DNA of 64,000 bases from Euzebyella marina (GTDB lineage Bacteria > Bacteroidota > Bacteroidia > Flavobacteriales > Flavobacteriaceae), in NCBI RefSeq assembly GCF_014855515.1, contig NZ_JACYFK010000004.1, positions 124,001 through 188,000 on the forward strand, in the 5' to 3' direction. The notes under the pieces were generated by a model that was not told the origin of the DNA, made no database searches, and saw nothing but the letters and a program-made list of their open reading frames with translations. Position numbers and translations under genes: made by a program. Below, one piece after another: positions 34,716 to 42,909 of the stretch. How positions within the stretch are numbered: the first letter of the stretch is position 1; every line of letters begins with the position of its first letter.

Positions 34716-35405
34716 ATGACCAACCTCTTAAAGTTTAGTTATTTTTTAGTTCTGCTAGCTCTCGTTTCTTGTGGAGAAAAGCAAAAAGAAACCGAAAAAA
34801 AAGATTCTTCTATTTCTCGTGAATCTGAAACTGTCACCCCCAGTTCTACAAAAAGCATTTTGTTCTTCGGTAATAGCTTAACTGCGGCCTACGGCTTGGA
34901 GGAGAAAGAGGGTTTTCCAGCGCTCATTCAAAACAGATTAGATTCTGTAGGCCTGAATTACACCTCTATCAATTCTGGGGTAAGTGGCGAAACCACATCT
35001 GGCGGACTTAACCGATTAGATTGGGTTTTAAATCAAAAGGTAGAAGTTTTCGTGCTAGAGTTAGGGGCCAATGATGGTCTTAGAGGAATTCCTTTAAAGG
35101 AAACGAAGCAGAATTTACAGGCGATTATTGATAAAGTGAAGTCTAAAAATAATTCTACCAAAATAGTTCTGGCAGGTATGCAAATACCTCCGAATATGGG
35201 TCAAGACTATACTAACGAGTTTAAGAAAATCTACCCGGACCTAGCCGAAAAGAACCAAGTTGAACTGATTCCTTTTTTATTGGAAGGAGTAGCCGGAAAT
35301 CCTGATTTAAATCTTGAAGACGGTATTCACCCAACGGCTGAAGGGCAGAAAATTGTTATGGAAAATGTCTGGAGGGTTCTCAAAACAGTATTATCAGAGA
35401 ATTAG
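34716..35405 (+). CDS. SGNH/GDSL arylesterase (TesA-like), lipoprotein
   Basis: 229 residues. Lipoprotein signal with lipobox 'ALVSC' near residue 19, then a Lys/Glu/Ser-rich linker to about 45. Block I is 'ILFFGNSLTAAYGLEEKEGF', where GNSL replaces GDSL with the Ser nucleophile kept. Block III is 'LELGANDGLRGIP' and block V 'EDGIHPTAEGQ' holds the catalytic Asp and His. Same family as E. coli TesA (thioesterase I/lysophospholipase L1). Divergent from the YbbA/YbbP-like genes with an 88-bp gap, a widely conserved arrangement. Envelope lipid hydrolysis is probable. Confidence 0.88.
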   Translation: MTNLLKFSYFLVLLALVSCGEKQKETEKKDSSISRESETVTPSSTKSILFFGNSLTAAYGLEEKEGFPALIQNRLDSVGLNYTSINSGVSGETTSGGLNRLDWVLNQKVEVFVLELGANDGLRGIPLKETKQNLQAIIDKVKSKNNSTKIVLAGMQIPPNMGQDYTNEFKKIYPDLAEKNQVELIPFLLEGVAGNPDLNLEDGIHPTAEGQKIVMENVWRVLKTVLSEN

Positions 35406-35412
35406 AGACAAA

Positions 35413-36051
35413 TTACATTTTCAAAATAGAATTAGGGTCTGGGCAGTTTTTCTTATAAAACTCCAAATTCTTTGAAGAACACACGCCAGGATAATCTCCT
35501 CTTTTACCCTGTAAATCATTGATAACCTGAAAATGCAAATGAGGTGCGTAGTTGACATTCTCTTCTGGAGAACCCAAATAGCCTAGCACCTCACCCTTCT
35601 CAAACTTCTTACCTTCAAATAAACCACTCAGAGATTTTCTTGACAAATGACCATAAAGAGTATAAAAACAGGAATCACCAACTCCATGTTTTAGGATAAT
35701 TGTCGGTCCATAATCACCAACGATGGAATTATCCTTAAAGCTATGAACCTCTCCTTTTAAGGGGCATAAAACCTCTGAATTTACATTACTCCAAAAATCA
35801 ATGCCCAAATGAATATCTCTTTTGTCATCACTTAAACTAAACAAAGAAGATTCATTATAGAGATTTCTCTTTTCAAGATAGCCACCATAAGCAATTTGAC
35901 AACCTGTTTTATTAAGAATAGTTTCAATATACTCCTGGCATTGATAAGGGTTGTTTAACTGAACGTTCGATAATTCACTATTCGCGTCTGAAAAGTCAAT
36001 AGTGGTATATTTATTGATAATATTTCCTAATATTAAAAATGGGTGATTCAC
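35413..36051 (-). CDS. M23 family (LytM-type) peptidase domain protein
   Basis: 212 residues. The metal site is visible: 'HLGIDFWSNVNSEVLCPLKG' gives the HxxxD ligands, with 'LYGHLS' and the final 'HLHFQV' motif of M23 peptidases. There is no clear signal peptide; the N-terminus ('MNHPFLILGNIINKYTTIDF') is polar. An export start could be missed, or the protein may be cytoplasmic and act on another substrate. Most M23 enzymes cut peptidoglycan cross-links. Convergent with the TesA-like gene with a seven-base gap. Confidence 0.8.
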   Translation of the reverse strand: MNHPFLILGNIINKYTTIDFSDANSELSNVQLNNPYQCQEYIETILNKTGCQIAYGGYLEKRNLYNESSLFSLSDDKRDIHLGIDFWSNVNSEVLCPLKGEVHSFKDNSIVGDYGPTIILKHGVGDSCFYTLYGHLSRKSLSGLFEGKKFEKGEVLGYLGSPEENVNYAPHLHFQVINDLQGKRGDYPGVCSSKNLEFYKKNCPDPNSILKM

Positions 36052-36225
36052 TTCATTACTTTTTTATTAAAAAAATTTATATCACGAAGGATAGTTAAAA
36101 GTATATGACATCTTTCTGTTAACTAAAATTTTAAGTTAGATGAACCTAAACCTAAACTTCCGTATTTTGTCGATTAAACAAAAAAAATATTGCGGCGTGA
36201 TTACTATTTGAATAATTTGCATAGA

Positions 36226-36233
36226 TATTTTTG
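36226..36233 (+). promoter_or_regulatory. Candidate -7 element of the malectin lipoprotein gene
   Basis: TATTTTTG matches TAnnTTTG, giving a start near 36240 and a leader of about 29 bases. A TTTG lies 15 bases upstream, shorter than the usual spacing. Confidence 0.45.
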
Positions 36234-36268
36234 AAAAAGAAAATGAATTAATTTAAATCTTCTAAACT

Positions 36269-37276
36269 ATGAAACGTAACTTTTTAGCAAAAGTTTCTCT
36301 TTTTGCATTTCTAATGATATGCCTTATTATGGTTCCGGTCGCCTGTAGTAGCGATAATGGCTCGGATCCTGACCCCCAGGAACAACCAGAGCCGGAACCG
36401 GAACCAGAGCCTGAAGCTGATCCGGACCCTACCAACGAAAACACTACAATGGATGCTACCGCGCCTACTCACTCAAGTGGTATAGGTACGTCAATAGTAA
36501 CGGTTGTACTGGCTGATACCGATGGTAACAAACTTAGAAAAAGTGGCGGAACTGTTGCCCTTACAGTGACAGGTTCGGCAAGTGTAGGCAGTGTTACCGA
36601 TAATGGCGATGGTACTTACACAGCGACTGTTACCGGCGATGCTGAAGAAACCGTAACCGTATCTGGAACGTTGGACGGAGTTGACATTACCAATACCGTT
36701 GCAATCACTTTCAACCCAGACGAATCAAATCCTGCACAAGAAGTAGCACAATCTACAGAACCTGTAGGACCGTCCTTAGTTAGAATTAACTGTGGTGGAC
36801 CAGAAGTAACTTATGATGACATTACTTTTTTAGCTGACCAGTTTGTTGAAGGCCCCACAATTACTTATTCCAACCCGAATGTTACTGAGATCTCCGGAAC
36901 AGATATGGACGAAATTTTCTTAACTGAAAGAATTTCCGATAATTCTAATGCCAAAGGGCCATTTTCTTACAATATTCCTGTGACAAACGGCACCTACACT
37001 GTTAAGTTATATTTTGCGGAAATTTATTGGGGTGTCCCTAACCAACAGGAATTAGAGGGAGGCGATGGAAGTAGAATCTTCAACATTTCCATGGAAGACA
37101 CTGCAATTTTCACAGGATATGATTTGTACAAGGAAGTTGGCGCTGCTGCCGCATCTTTCAGAATGTATGATATCGAAGTTACTGATGGAACTCTAAATAT
37201 AACCTTTGAAGCTACTGTTAACAAACCGAAAGTTTCTGCAATTGAGGTGTTTGGTACGGGAACAGTTGGTTCTTAA
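36269..37276 (+). CDS. Surface lipoprotein with Ig-like and malectin domains
   Basis: 335 residues. Signal and lipobox end 'VPVACSS' near residue 26. The acidic segment after the Cys resembles lipoprotein surface-export signals known from Bacteroidota. A Pro-Glu repeat linker spans about 38-52. An invasin/filamin-type Ig-like domain (about 64-150; 'VTDNGDGTYTATVTG') follows, then a malectin domain (about 172-332) with 'RINCGGPEVTYDD', 'YTVKLYFAEIYWG' and 'VSAIEVFG'. Malectin folds bind di- or oligosaccharides, so surface glycan binding is likely. Monocistronic, with a terminator at 37301. Confidence 0.85.
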   Translation: MKRNFLAKVSLFAFLMICLIMVPVACSSDNGSDPDPQEQPEPEPEPEPEADPDPTNENTTMDATAPTHSSGIGTSIVTVVLADTDGNKLRKSGGTVALTVTGSASVGSVTDNGDGTYTATVTGDAEETVTVSGTLDGVDITNTVAITFNPDESNPAQEVAQSTEPVGPSLVRINCGGPEVTYDDITFLADQFVEGPTITYSNPNVTEISGTDMDEIFLTERISDNSNAKGPFSYNIPVTNGTYTVKLYFAEIYWGVPNQQELEGGDGSRIFNISMEDTAIFTGYDLYKEVGAAAASFRMYDIEVTDGTLNITFEATVNKPKVSAIEVFGTGTVGS

Positions 37277-37300
37277 TAAACTAAGATAGTTGTAATATTT

Positions 37301-37333
37301 AAAGGTCTTCGATTTCTCGGAGACCTTTTTTAT
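37301..37333 (+). terminator. Rho-independent terminator
   Basis: AAAGGTCT (37301-37308) pairs with AGACCTTT (37321-37328), extended by four inner pairs around a TTTC loop, followed by a T run. It ends the malectin lipoprotein transcript. Confidence 0.88.
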
Positions 37334-37384
37334 TTGTAATATGATGTAAGGATTATTTCATTGTGCGCACTAAATACAAAAAAA

Positions 37385-38071
37385 ATGTTTCCAAGATTAA
37401 TATTGACTTTTTTCGGATTGCTATTAACAATTTCTTGCCAGTCTAAAAACAAACAACACGAAAAGGAAGAAATAGCCAAAGTTTCGGATATAGAAAAGAC
37501 TGAACAACAAGATTTAGACCAATATGAAACTGCATATTTCGCGAGCGGATGTTTTTGGTGTGTCGAAGCCATTTTTGAAAGTGTTAAGGGAGTAAAAGAA
37601 GTGGTTTCAGGCTATTCTGGTGGTAAAGAAAAGAACCCTACTTATGAGCAAGTAGGTGGTGGCAAAACCACACATGCCGAGGCAGTGAAAATTTATTATG
37701 ATCCCGAAGTTATTTCTTTTACAGCTTTAGTTCAAGTGTTTTTTGGTTCTCATGACCCCACTACCCTTAACAGTCAAGGACCCGACCATGGGCCTCAATA
37801 TAGATCTATTGCTTTTTTTAAGAATGATAAAGAAAAGAAAATAATCAACGATTATATAAAAGCTCTAATAGAACATGATGTTTATCAAGGTCGGGAAATC
37901 ACCACGCAAGTAGTGCCCTTTACCATTTTTTATGACGCGGAGGATTATCACCAGGATTATGAAAAAAAACACCCTAACAACCCATACATAAGAAATGTAT
38001 CGATACCTAGACTCAACAGGTTTAAAGAAAACTTTGGCGATTATTTAAAAGAAGATAAGGAAAGTCACTAG
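37385..38071 (+). CDS. msrA: Peptide-methionine (S)-S-oxide reductase MsrA, lipoprotein
   Basis: About 228 residues from the ATG at 37385; an in-frame GTG at 37361 would spoil the signal. Lipobox 'LLTISC' near residue 17 anchors it in the envelope. The catalytic motif 'GCFWCVEAIFESVKGV' has the nucleophile Cys at about 56, and 'YSGGKEKNPTYEQV', 'FGSHDPTTLNSQG' and 'QYRSIAFF' follow the MsrA pattern. It reduces Met-S-sulfoxide; envelope location suggests repair of exported proteins. MsrB is not adjacent. Usual MsrA length plus a short lipoprotein linker. Confidence 0.93.
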   Translation: MFPRLILTFFGLLLTISCQSKNKQHEKEEIAKVSDIEKTEQQDLDQYETAYFASGCFWCVEAIFESVKGVKEVVSGYSGGKEKNPTYEQVGGGKTTHAEAVKIYYDPEVISFTALVQVFFGSHDPTTLNSQGPDHGPQYRSIAFFKNDKEKKIINDYIKALIEHDVYQGREITTQVVPFTIFYDAEDYHQDYEKKHPNNPYIRNVSIPRLNRFKENFGDYLKEDKESH

Positions 38072-38104
38072 TACTAGAGCAATGTGAAAAGTTCCGGTGA
38101 TAGA

Positions 38105-39514
38105 TTATTCAAGACTCACTTCTGAATACCTGCCATTTATATGTACCGATTTTAAGGATTTTGCTTTACCCTTATAGCCATTATAAACTATTTGGTTTCC
38201 TTTTTCAATTTTTTCCATTGTAACGTCAGCGGGGTAATTAACCTGAATGCCATTTCCTTCTACTTTAATATTGAAAGACGTTTGAGGTAGGGTACAAATC
38301 ATATTGCTATTTCTCATCGAGACGTTTAGCTGGTTGAAGTTTTCGGAAATAGAATTGATATAAATAGGGCCAAAATCGTTGACTATGGTAGCTCTATCCG
38401 ATAGACTATTAATAACTATCGGGGAGGACTTCGCATCTAAAACAAGTTGGTTAACTTGCTCCAAATCGACTTGATCAGAATAATTAGCTTGTAATTTACC
38501 GTACATCCAATTTTCAACGCTTATGGGAGAATATGAGGCCACCACTACCGTCTCACTCCCGTCAATTTCATTTGCTTTCAATTTAGAGTAGGAAAGTAAC
38601 GCATCGATATTATGAGTTCTCTCTGCCAGTTTTATCTCGCCGTGTCGCACATTCATTTTAATCTTGGCAGACTTAGGCATCTTAATCTTTAAAACTTTTT
38701 TTACCTTAAAGTCCTCCGTTTTGCCTCTATTTGAGTAATAAAAGATATGAGACCTATTTTTTGAATTTCGGTTTCTCTCCTCTAAATGAATTTGTCTTTC
38801 TTTTAAGCGCTCCTGAACTGCTCTCGCATGTTCGGCCCTAGCTTCCGCCACTTGCTCCATTCTCTTGACATCTATTTTTTGCCTTTTTTCCTGAAGTTCT
38901 TTCTGTTTTTCTTGTATTTGTTTTTGTTTCTCCTCCATTTTCTTCTGCCAGTCCTTTAACCGTTCCTGATAGGGTTCTCCGAAGCTTTTCTCAAACTTTT
39001 TCTGCCATTCTTGCATATATTCTTCCCCACCTTCCTTAAATGCCTCATAATCAAAATCAGGACTCGGCACCGGCGGCATTACCGGAAGGTCTTCTAACTC
39101 AGAAAAGTCAAAATCGAAATCAAAAGACTCGAATTCAGGCATTTCAGGCAATTCAAAAACGAAATCGTTAGATTGAAACTCAAAATTTACCGGCTCCCAA
39201 TTGCCTACGCTATTTTTAATACTTATCTCCCGGCTATTTCCAAGAATTTCGAATTCGTTCTTTTTAAAGTATTCTTCTGCTTGTTCTTCGCTGGCTCCTT
39301 CTAGAACAAGAATTACCTCTACCACTACTTTGTTTTTGTTCCAAGTGTCAAATTCTAAATCTGCATAGCTTGTATTTATATTGACTATAACATCATCATC
39401 TACATTGAACTCCTCTGAGTAAGTTTTTGTTCTATCTTGGGCTTGCATTTTCATACATACCAACCCCACTAATAAAAACAAAGGTCTATATACTTGCATT
39501 GGTAACATCTTCAT
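38105..39514 (-). CDS. Exported DUF4097-like protein with a central coiled coil (ECF operon effector)
   Basis: 469 residues with an N-terminal signal ending 'MKMQAQ' near 26. Three parts: a beta-rich head (about 30-120, 'VNINTSYADLEFDTWNKNKV'), then an acidic Phe/Asp-rich stretch and a long Lys/Glu/Gln coiled coil (about 165-255, repeated 'EKQK' units). A beta-strand tail (about 270-469) alternates short strands in the manner of DUF4097/adhesin-like repeats. The coiled coil seems to split one beta-repeat domain. Third gene of the sigma/anti-sigma operon, overlapping the anti-sigma gene by 29 bases. Probably a periplasmic target or sensor of that system. Confidence 0.6.
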   Translation of the reverse strand: MKMLPMQVYRPLFLLVGLVCMKMQAQDRTKTYSEEFNVDDDVIVNINTSYADLEFDTWNKNKVVVEVILVLEGASEEQAEEYFKKNEFEILGNSREISIKNSVGNWEPVNFEFQSNDFVFELPEMPEFESFDFDFDFSELEDLPVMPPVPSPDFDYEAFKEGGEEYMQEWQKKFEKSFGEPYQERLKDWQKKMEEKQKQIQEKQKELQEKRQKIDVKRMEQVAEARAEHARAVQERLKERQIHLEERNRNSKNRSHIFYYSNRGKTEDFKVKKVLKIKMPKSAKIKMNVRHGEIKLAERTHNIDALLSYSKLKANEIDGSETVVVASYSPISVENWMYGKLQANYSDQVDLEQVNQLVLDAKSSPIVINSLSDRATIVNDFGPIYINSISENFNQLNVSMRNSNMICTLPQTSFNIKVEGNGIQVNYPADVTMEKIEKGNQIVYNGYKGKAKSLKSVHINGRYSEVSLE

Positions 39515-40076
39515 TTTCTTGATTTTTTAAGTGTTTTAATTCTTTTTTTAAGTTTTGTAAAAGCTGAAGTCTTAGCTGTAGGTTCTTTACCATTGCCCCT
39601 ATAATCTGGTCATTGGGGCCGTAGGCGTTCATCTCTTCACTCAGGGTTAAGTACTCTTGGTTTAATTCGTTCAATTGTTTTAGATAGTCGTCAACAATAT
39701 CCTTATTTGTTTCTGACACATCTAGTTTAGATAGTTCGTAATTAATGCTTGCTGTGTAGTAGCTTTCTATTTTTTTTAAATCTGGAGAAAGGTCTCCCAA
39801 CTTTACTGTTTTCTTGGCGTTTTGCTCTTCGGCCGACGAATCGACAACCTCATTTTGCGAACCTTCGATGTCTTGCTGCCCCAGCCATAAATAACCGGAC
39901 AAACAAATGAGAACCGTGATTGAAGCGGCAATTATAAATTTTAAAGGAACGCTTCGCTTTCCAGCTGGTAATTCTTTTTCCAATTTCCTTAAAAATCGAC
40001 GTTCATGACCTTCACTAAGTTTAGGTTCATGGCTATCGTCTATCCTTTTAATCAGTTCCCTAATATCCTGTGGCAT
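39486..40076 (-). CDS. Anti-sigma factor-like single-pass membrane protein
   Basis: 196 residues. A cytoplasmic N-terminal segment of about 45 residues ('DIRELIKRIDDSHEPKLSEG') is followed by one membrane helix (about 46-66, 'FIIAASITVLICLSGYLWLG') and a helical periplasmic domain with heptad-like Leu. The gene starts 17 bases inside the sigma gene, the usual coupling of sigma and anti-sigma. No zinc anti-sigma HxxxCxxC motif is present, so the class is uncertain. Predicted to hold the sigma factor at the membrane. The downstream effector gene overlaps its 3' end. Confidence 0.7.
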   Translation of the reverse strand: MPQDIRELIKRIDDSHEPKLSEGHERRFLRKLEKELPAGKRSVPLKFIIAASITVLICLSGYLWLGQQDIEGSQNEVVDSSAEEQNAKKTVKLGDLSPDLKKIESYYTASINYELSKLDVSETNKDIVDDYLKQLNELNQEYLTLSEEMNAYGPNDQIIGAMVKNLQLRLQLLQNLKKELKHLKNQENEDVTNASI

Positions 40077-40602
40077 AATTTTTCTCTTTAAGCATATTCT
40101 TAAGATGACCTTTACCTCTCAACAGACGGGTTCTACACGTTGTTTCTGTGATACCTAGCACTTGTGCGATTTCGGAGTGATCATAACCTTCTATCAAGTA
40201 CATCATTACTACATATCTATATTTTTCTGGTAGGTTGAGCACCTCTTCCTTAATTCTATTGACTGAAATATGCTCATCAATTTCCCAGTTATCATCATCT
40301 TCAATTAATTTTAAATTATCATCGAATTCTATATAGTCGTGCCTTCTTGATTTAATAAGATCTAAACTTTGATTGATTACTATACGCTTGAGCCAAGCCC
40401 CAAAAGAAACGTCACCTGTAAATTGGTCTAAACGTTGAAAGGCCTTTATAAATGCATCTTGTAAAACATCTTCAGCATCTTTCTCATTCTTCACATACCT
40501 GTACGCAACCAAAAACATACCATCGCAATACTGTCGATACAGCTTAAGCTGCGCCTTACGGTTATTGGCCTTGCATTGTTGCAATACATTTATATAGAAC
40601 AT
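40060..40602 (-). CDS. RNA polymerase sigma factor, ECF (sigma-70 family)
   Basis: 180 residues. Region 2 has 'YRYVKNEKDAEDVLQDAFIK', the core-binding and -10 recognition helix. Region 4 has 'LPEKYRYVVMMYLIEGYDHS' followed by the helix-turn-helix 'EIAQVLGITETTCRTRLLRG'. Length and the acidic linker are normal for ECF factors. First gene of a three-gene minus-strand operon with overlapping starts. Such factors usually respond to envelope stress or a surface signal, and the operon often is its own target. The neighbours (msrA and envelope proteins) are compatible with an envelope role. Confidence 0.9.
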   Translation of the reverse strand: MFYINVLQQCKANNRKAQLKLYRQYCDGMFLVAYRYVKNEKDAEDVLQDAFIKAFQRLDQFTGDVSFGAWLKRIVINQSLDLIKSRRHDYIEFDDNLKLIEDDDNWEIDEHISVNRIKEEVLNLPEKYRYVVMMYLIEGYDHSEIAQVLGITETTCRTRLLRGKGHLKNMLKEKNYATGY

Positions 40603-40677
40603 CGGTCGGTAACGTACTTGTTATTAGATCATCTATATAAAGGACGAGCAAAAAAACATTGTGTTGCAAAAAACGAG

Positions 40678-40685
40678 TAATTTTG
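40678..40685 (+). promoter_or_regulatory. Candidate galM promoter -7 element
   Basis: TAATTTTG matches TAnnTTTG. Its predicted start (near 40692) lies after the TTG at 40687, which supports the downstream TTG at 40708 as the true galM start. A TTG at 40659-40661 is 16 bases upstream. Confidence 0.45.
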
Positions 40686-40707
40686 ATTGAATTTTAATTT
40701 CGATTTC

Positions 40708-41610
40708 TTGAAACAGATTACCCTTACCAATGGTGATGCCATTCTTATCGTACTGAACTACGGAGCGGTCATTCAAAAATTACTGATTAAAGATGCTAAT
40801 GGAAATTACACCAATGTAGTGGTAGGCCTAGAATTTCCTAGTGAGTATTTAGATGACGACTATTTTCTTGGGGCCTGTATCGGTCGTTTTGCCGGCCGTA
40901 TATCAAAAAGTTTTGAAATAGATGGAGTAAACTTTCCATTACCCAATGATAATGGTGTGCATTTACATGGAGGGAAAGAAGGGTTTGGAAAAAAATATTG
41001 GACCATTGATAAGGTCGAGCAAGGTGACACCCCATATGTAAAACTGTCTTACGTAAGTGACCATTTAGAAGAAGGATACCCTGGTAATTTAAAAGTCTCT
41101 GTTACCTATGTATTGAAGGGAAAAACACTTAGGGTAATCTTCGAGGCGGTTACTGACCGAACTACGGTCGTCAATCTTACGAACCATTCTTACTTTAAAC
41201 TGGATTCTGACACCTCGGTAGACAACTACAACTTACAACTAAATTGTTCTAAATATCTTGAAACAAAGGATAACCTATTGCCCACAGGTAGAGTTTTGGC
41301 CACAGAAGATTCAAGTTTTGATTTTTTATCATGTAAAAGAATTGGCAAAACCCGATTGGACACGCCTTTTATTGTGGATGTAAAATCGCCAATTGCGGCC
41401 AAATGCACTTCTGAAAAATCTGGTATTGCATTAGAGGTTGCTACCAACCAACTTGGTTTGATTGTCTATACCCCTAAAGACTTTTCCGGTATCTGTTTTG
41501 AAACCCAAAATTTACCGGATGCTCCCAACCAGAAGCATTTTCCTAGTTCTACACTTCGCCCCGGAGAGCATTACCGCAACATCACCGAATTTAGATTTAC
41601 TACCAAATAA
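40708..41610 (+). CDS. galM: Aldose 1-epimerase (galactose mutarotase)
   Basis: About 300 residues from the TTG at 40708, which begins the normal 'KQITLTNGD' opening; the TTG at 40687 would add seven residues. Motifs 'GACIGRFAGRISKSFEIDG' and 'GVHLHGGKEGFGKKYW' hold the first catalytic His. 'VVNLTNHSYFKL' provides the second His, and 'GICFETQNLPDAPNQKHF' contains the catalytic Glu. It interconverts sugar anomers. No signal peptide, so cytoplasmic. Isolated from other galactose genes, divergent from the sigma operon, and followed by a bidirectional terminator shared with ohr. Confidence 0.9.
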   Translation: MKQITLTNGDAILIVLNYGAVIQKLLIKDANGNYTNVVVGLEFPSEYLDDDYFLGACIGRFAGRISKSFEIDGVNFPLPNDNGVHLHGGKEGFGKKYWTIDKVEQGDTPYVKLSYVSDHLEEGYPGNLKVSVTYVLKGKTLRVIFEAVTDRTTVVNLTNHSYFKLDSDTSVDNYNLQLNCSKYLETKDNLLPTGRVLATEDSSFDFLSCKRIGKTRLDTPFIVDVKSPIAAKCTSEKSGIALEVATNQLGLIVYTPKDFSGICFETQNLPDAPNQKHFPSSTLRPGEHYRNITEFRFTTK

Positions 41611-41640
41611 AAAAGGCTTCCAAAATGGAAGCCTTCAATA
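41611..41640. terminator. Bidirectional terminator between galM and ohr
   Basis: AAGGCTTCCA and TGGAAGCCTT form a ten-base-pair stem with a three-base loop; A-rich flank on one side, T-rich on the other. Confidence 0.85.
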
Positions 41641-41662
41641 CTTTAGCTTTTTTCACCTAAGG

Positions 41663-42088
41663 TTACGCTTCGACCATTAAATTGAGTTCAACGGTAATAT
41701 TATCTCTGGTAGCCTTGCTATATGGACAAATCTCGTGGGCAGCATTGATCAAATCTTCACCCTTCTTTTTATCTACGGTCGGCAACCAGCAATCCAAAGT
41801 GGCATCGATAAAAAAGCCTTCATCATCTTTATTAAAGCCTACCACGGCCGTTACGCTAAAATCGCCTAAATCATCAACACCATGTTCTTTGGCAACCGCT
41901 TGTAAAGCCCCTGCAAAGCAGGTTGAATAGGCCGCCGCAAACAATTGCTCCGGGTTGGTCGACTTGCCGTCGGTTTCGCCTTTAGAATTTGGCATTTTGA
42001 TATCTAAATCAATAGCTCCGTCATCACTTTTTACATGGCCATCTCTCCCTCCCGAGTTGGTGGCACTAGCCTGAAAAATAGTTTTCAT
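41663..42088 (-). CDS. ohr: Ohr/OsmC family organic hydroperoxide reductase
   Basis: 141 residues, typical Ohr length. Both redox Cys are in place: 'FAAAYSTCFAGALQAVAKEH' and 'AAHEICPYSKATRDNI'. The opening 'FQASATNSGGRDGHVKSDDG' and 'NPEQLFAAAYS' are Ohr rather than OsmC in style. It reduces organic peroxides using lipoyl thiols. Usually controlled by OhrR, but no regulator gene is adjacent and I see no certain OhrR box upstream. Monocistronic, convergent with galM. Confidence 0.9.
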   Translation of the reverse strand: MKTIFQASATNSGGRDGHVKSDDGAIDLDIKMPNSKGETDGKSTNPEQLFAAAYSTCFAGALQAVAKEHGVDDLGDFSVTAVVGFNKDDEGFFIDATLDCWLPTVDKKKGEDLINAAHEICPYSKATRDNITVELNLMVEA

Positions 42089-42346
42089 TTTCGATAATTT
42101 TGATTATCCTATTAAGATACGTTTAGTATTGCAAAACTCCGTTCAAACGAATATTAAATCTGTGTGAAAACACGAGTAAGGTCAACAAAAGATTCAATAT
42201 GACACTCCGAGAAATAGGTCATTGGTGAATCCATCGAACTTTTACGATACTGCGACTGATTTTTCAAGCTTCAAACATATTAATTTGTAATTTCGACCGC
42301 ATTTTGTAATCGATTTTACAAATTGTTGATATTCAAACTATACTAT

Positions 42347-42907
42347 ATGAAATTCTTGAAATGGTTTTTGGTGGTAGTTGCCGTATTGGCGCTACTTTTC
42401 TTTTTTGTTTTCAGACCTTATATGAGAAAACAGACGAAGACCCATAGCCCAGAAATTACAAACGTTTATCAAAAAAACGATTTTGATCTATCGGTGACCT
42501 ATTCCAGCCCGAAGAAAAAAGGGCGTGTTATTTTTGGTGAACTAGTACCATATGATGTAGTTTGGAGAACAGGGGCTAATGAACCTACCAAATTTTCGAC
42601 CTCTACTACTATTCGTATTGCTGATAAAAGTCTTGCTCCCGGAAGATATTCTTTGTGGACAAAGCCAGGAAAGGAAAGCTGGAACGTTATATTTAATAAG
42701 GGAATTCCCGATTGGGGGGTTACCGTTCTGAGCGGAGGTAAAGAAACTTCTAGAAACCCCGAAGAAGACGTTGTTGAAGTTACCGTACCTACAGAAATAC
42801 TTAATGACACCATTGAAAATTTCACTATCGATTTTGAGGATAATGGAGAACTTTTCATGTCTTTTTCCTGGGATAAAACAAAGGTTAAAGTACCTATCAA
42901 CAAATAA
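42347..42907 (+). CDS. DUF2911 protein with N-terminal membrane anchor
   Basis: About 186 residues from the ATG at 42347; an in-frame TTG at 42323 adds eight residues with no benefit. One membrane helix (about 5-24, 'WFLVVVAVLALLFFFVF') precedes a DUF2911 domain: 'DLSVTYSSPKKKGRVIFGEL', 'YDVVWRTGANEPTKFST', 'PGRYSLWTKPGKESWNVIFN'. The domain is beta-rich, common in Bacteroidota and of unknown function. Probably periplasmic and tethered to the inner membrane. The meaB start follows after two bases, so they are co-transcribed. Confidence 0.82.
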   Translation: MKFLKWFLVVVAVLALLFFFVFRPYMRKQTKTHSPEITNVYQKNDFDLSVTYSSPKKKGRVIFGELVPYDVVWRTGANEPTKFSTSTTIRIADKSLAPGRYSLWTKPGKESWNVIFNKGIPDWGVTVLSGGKETSRNPEEDVVEVTVPTEILNDTIENFTIDFEDNGELFMSFSWDKTKVKVPINK

Positions 42908-42909
42908 GA

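Noticed and set aside
36262-36444. Minus-strand 60-codon ORF with Gly-Ser repeats
   Set aside because: It is the antisense reading of the Pro-Glu linker codons of the malectin lipoprotein gene.
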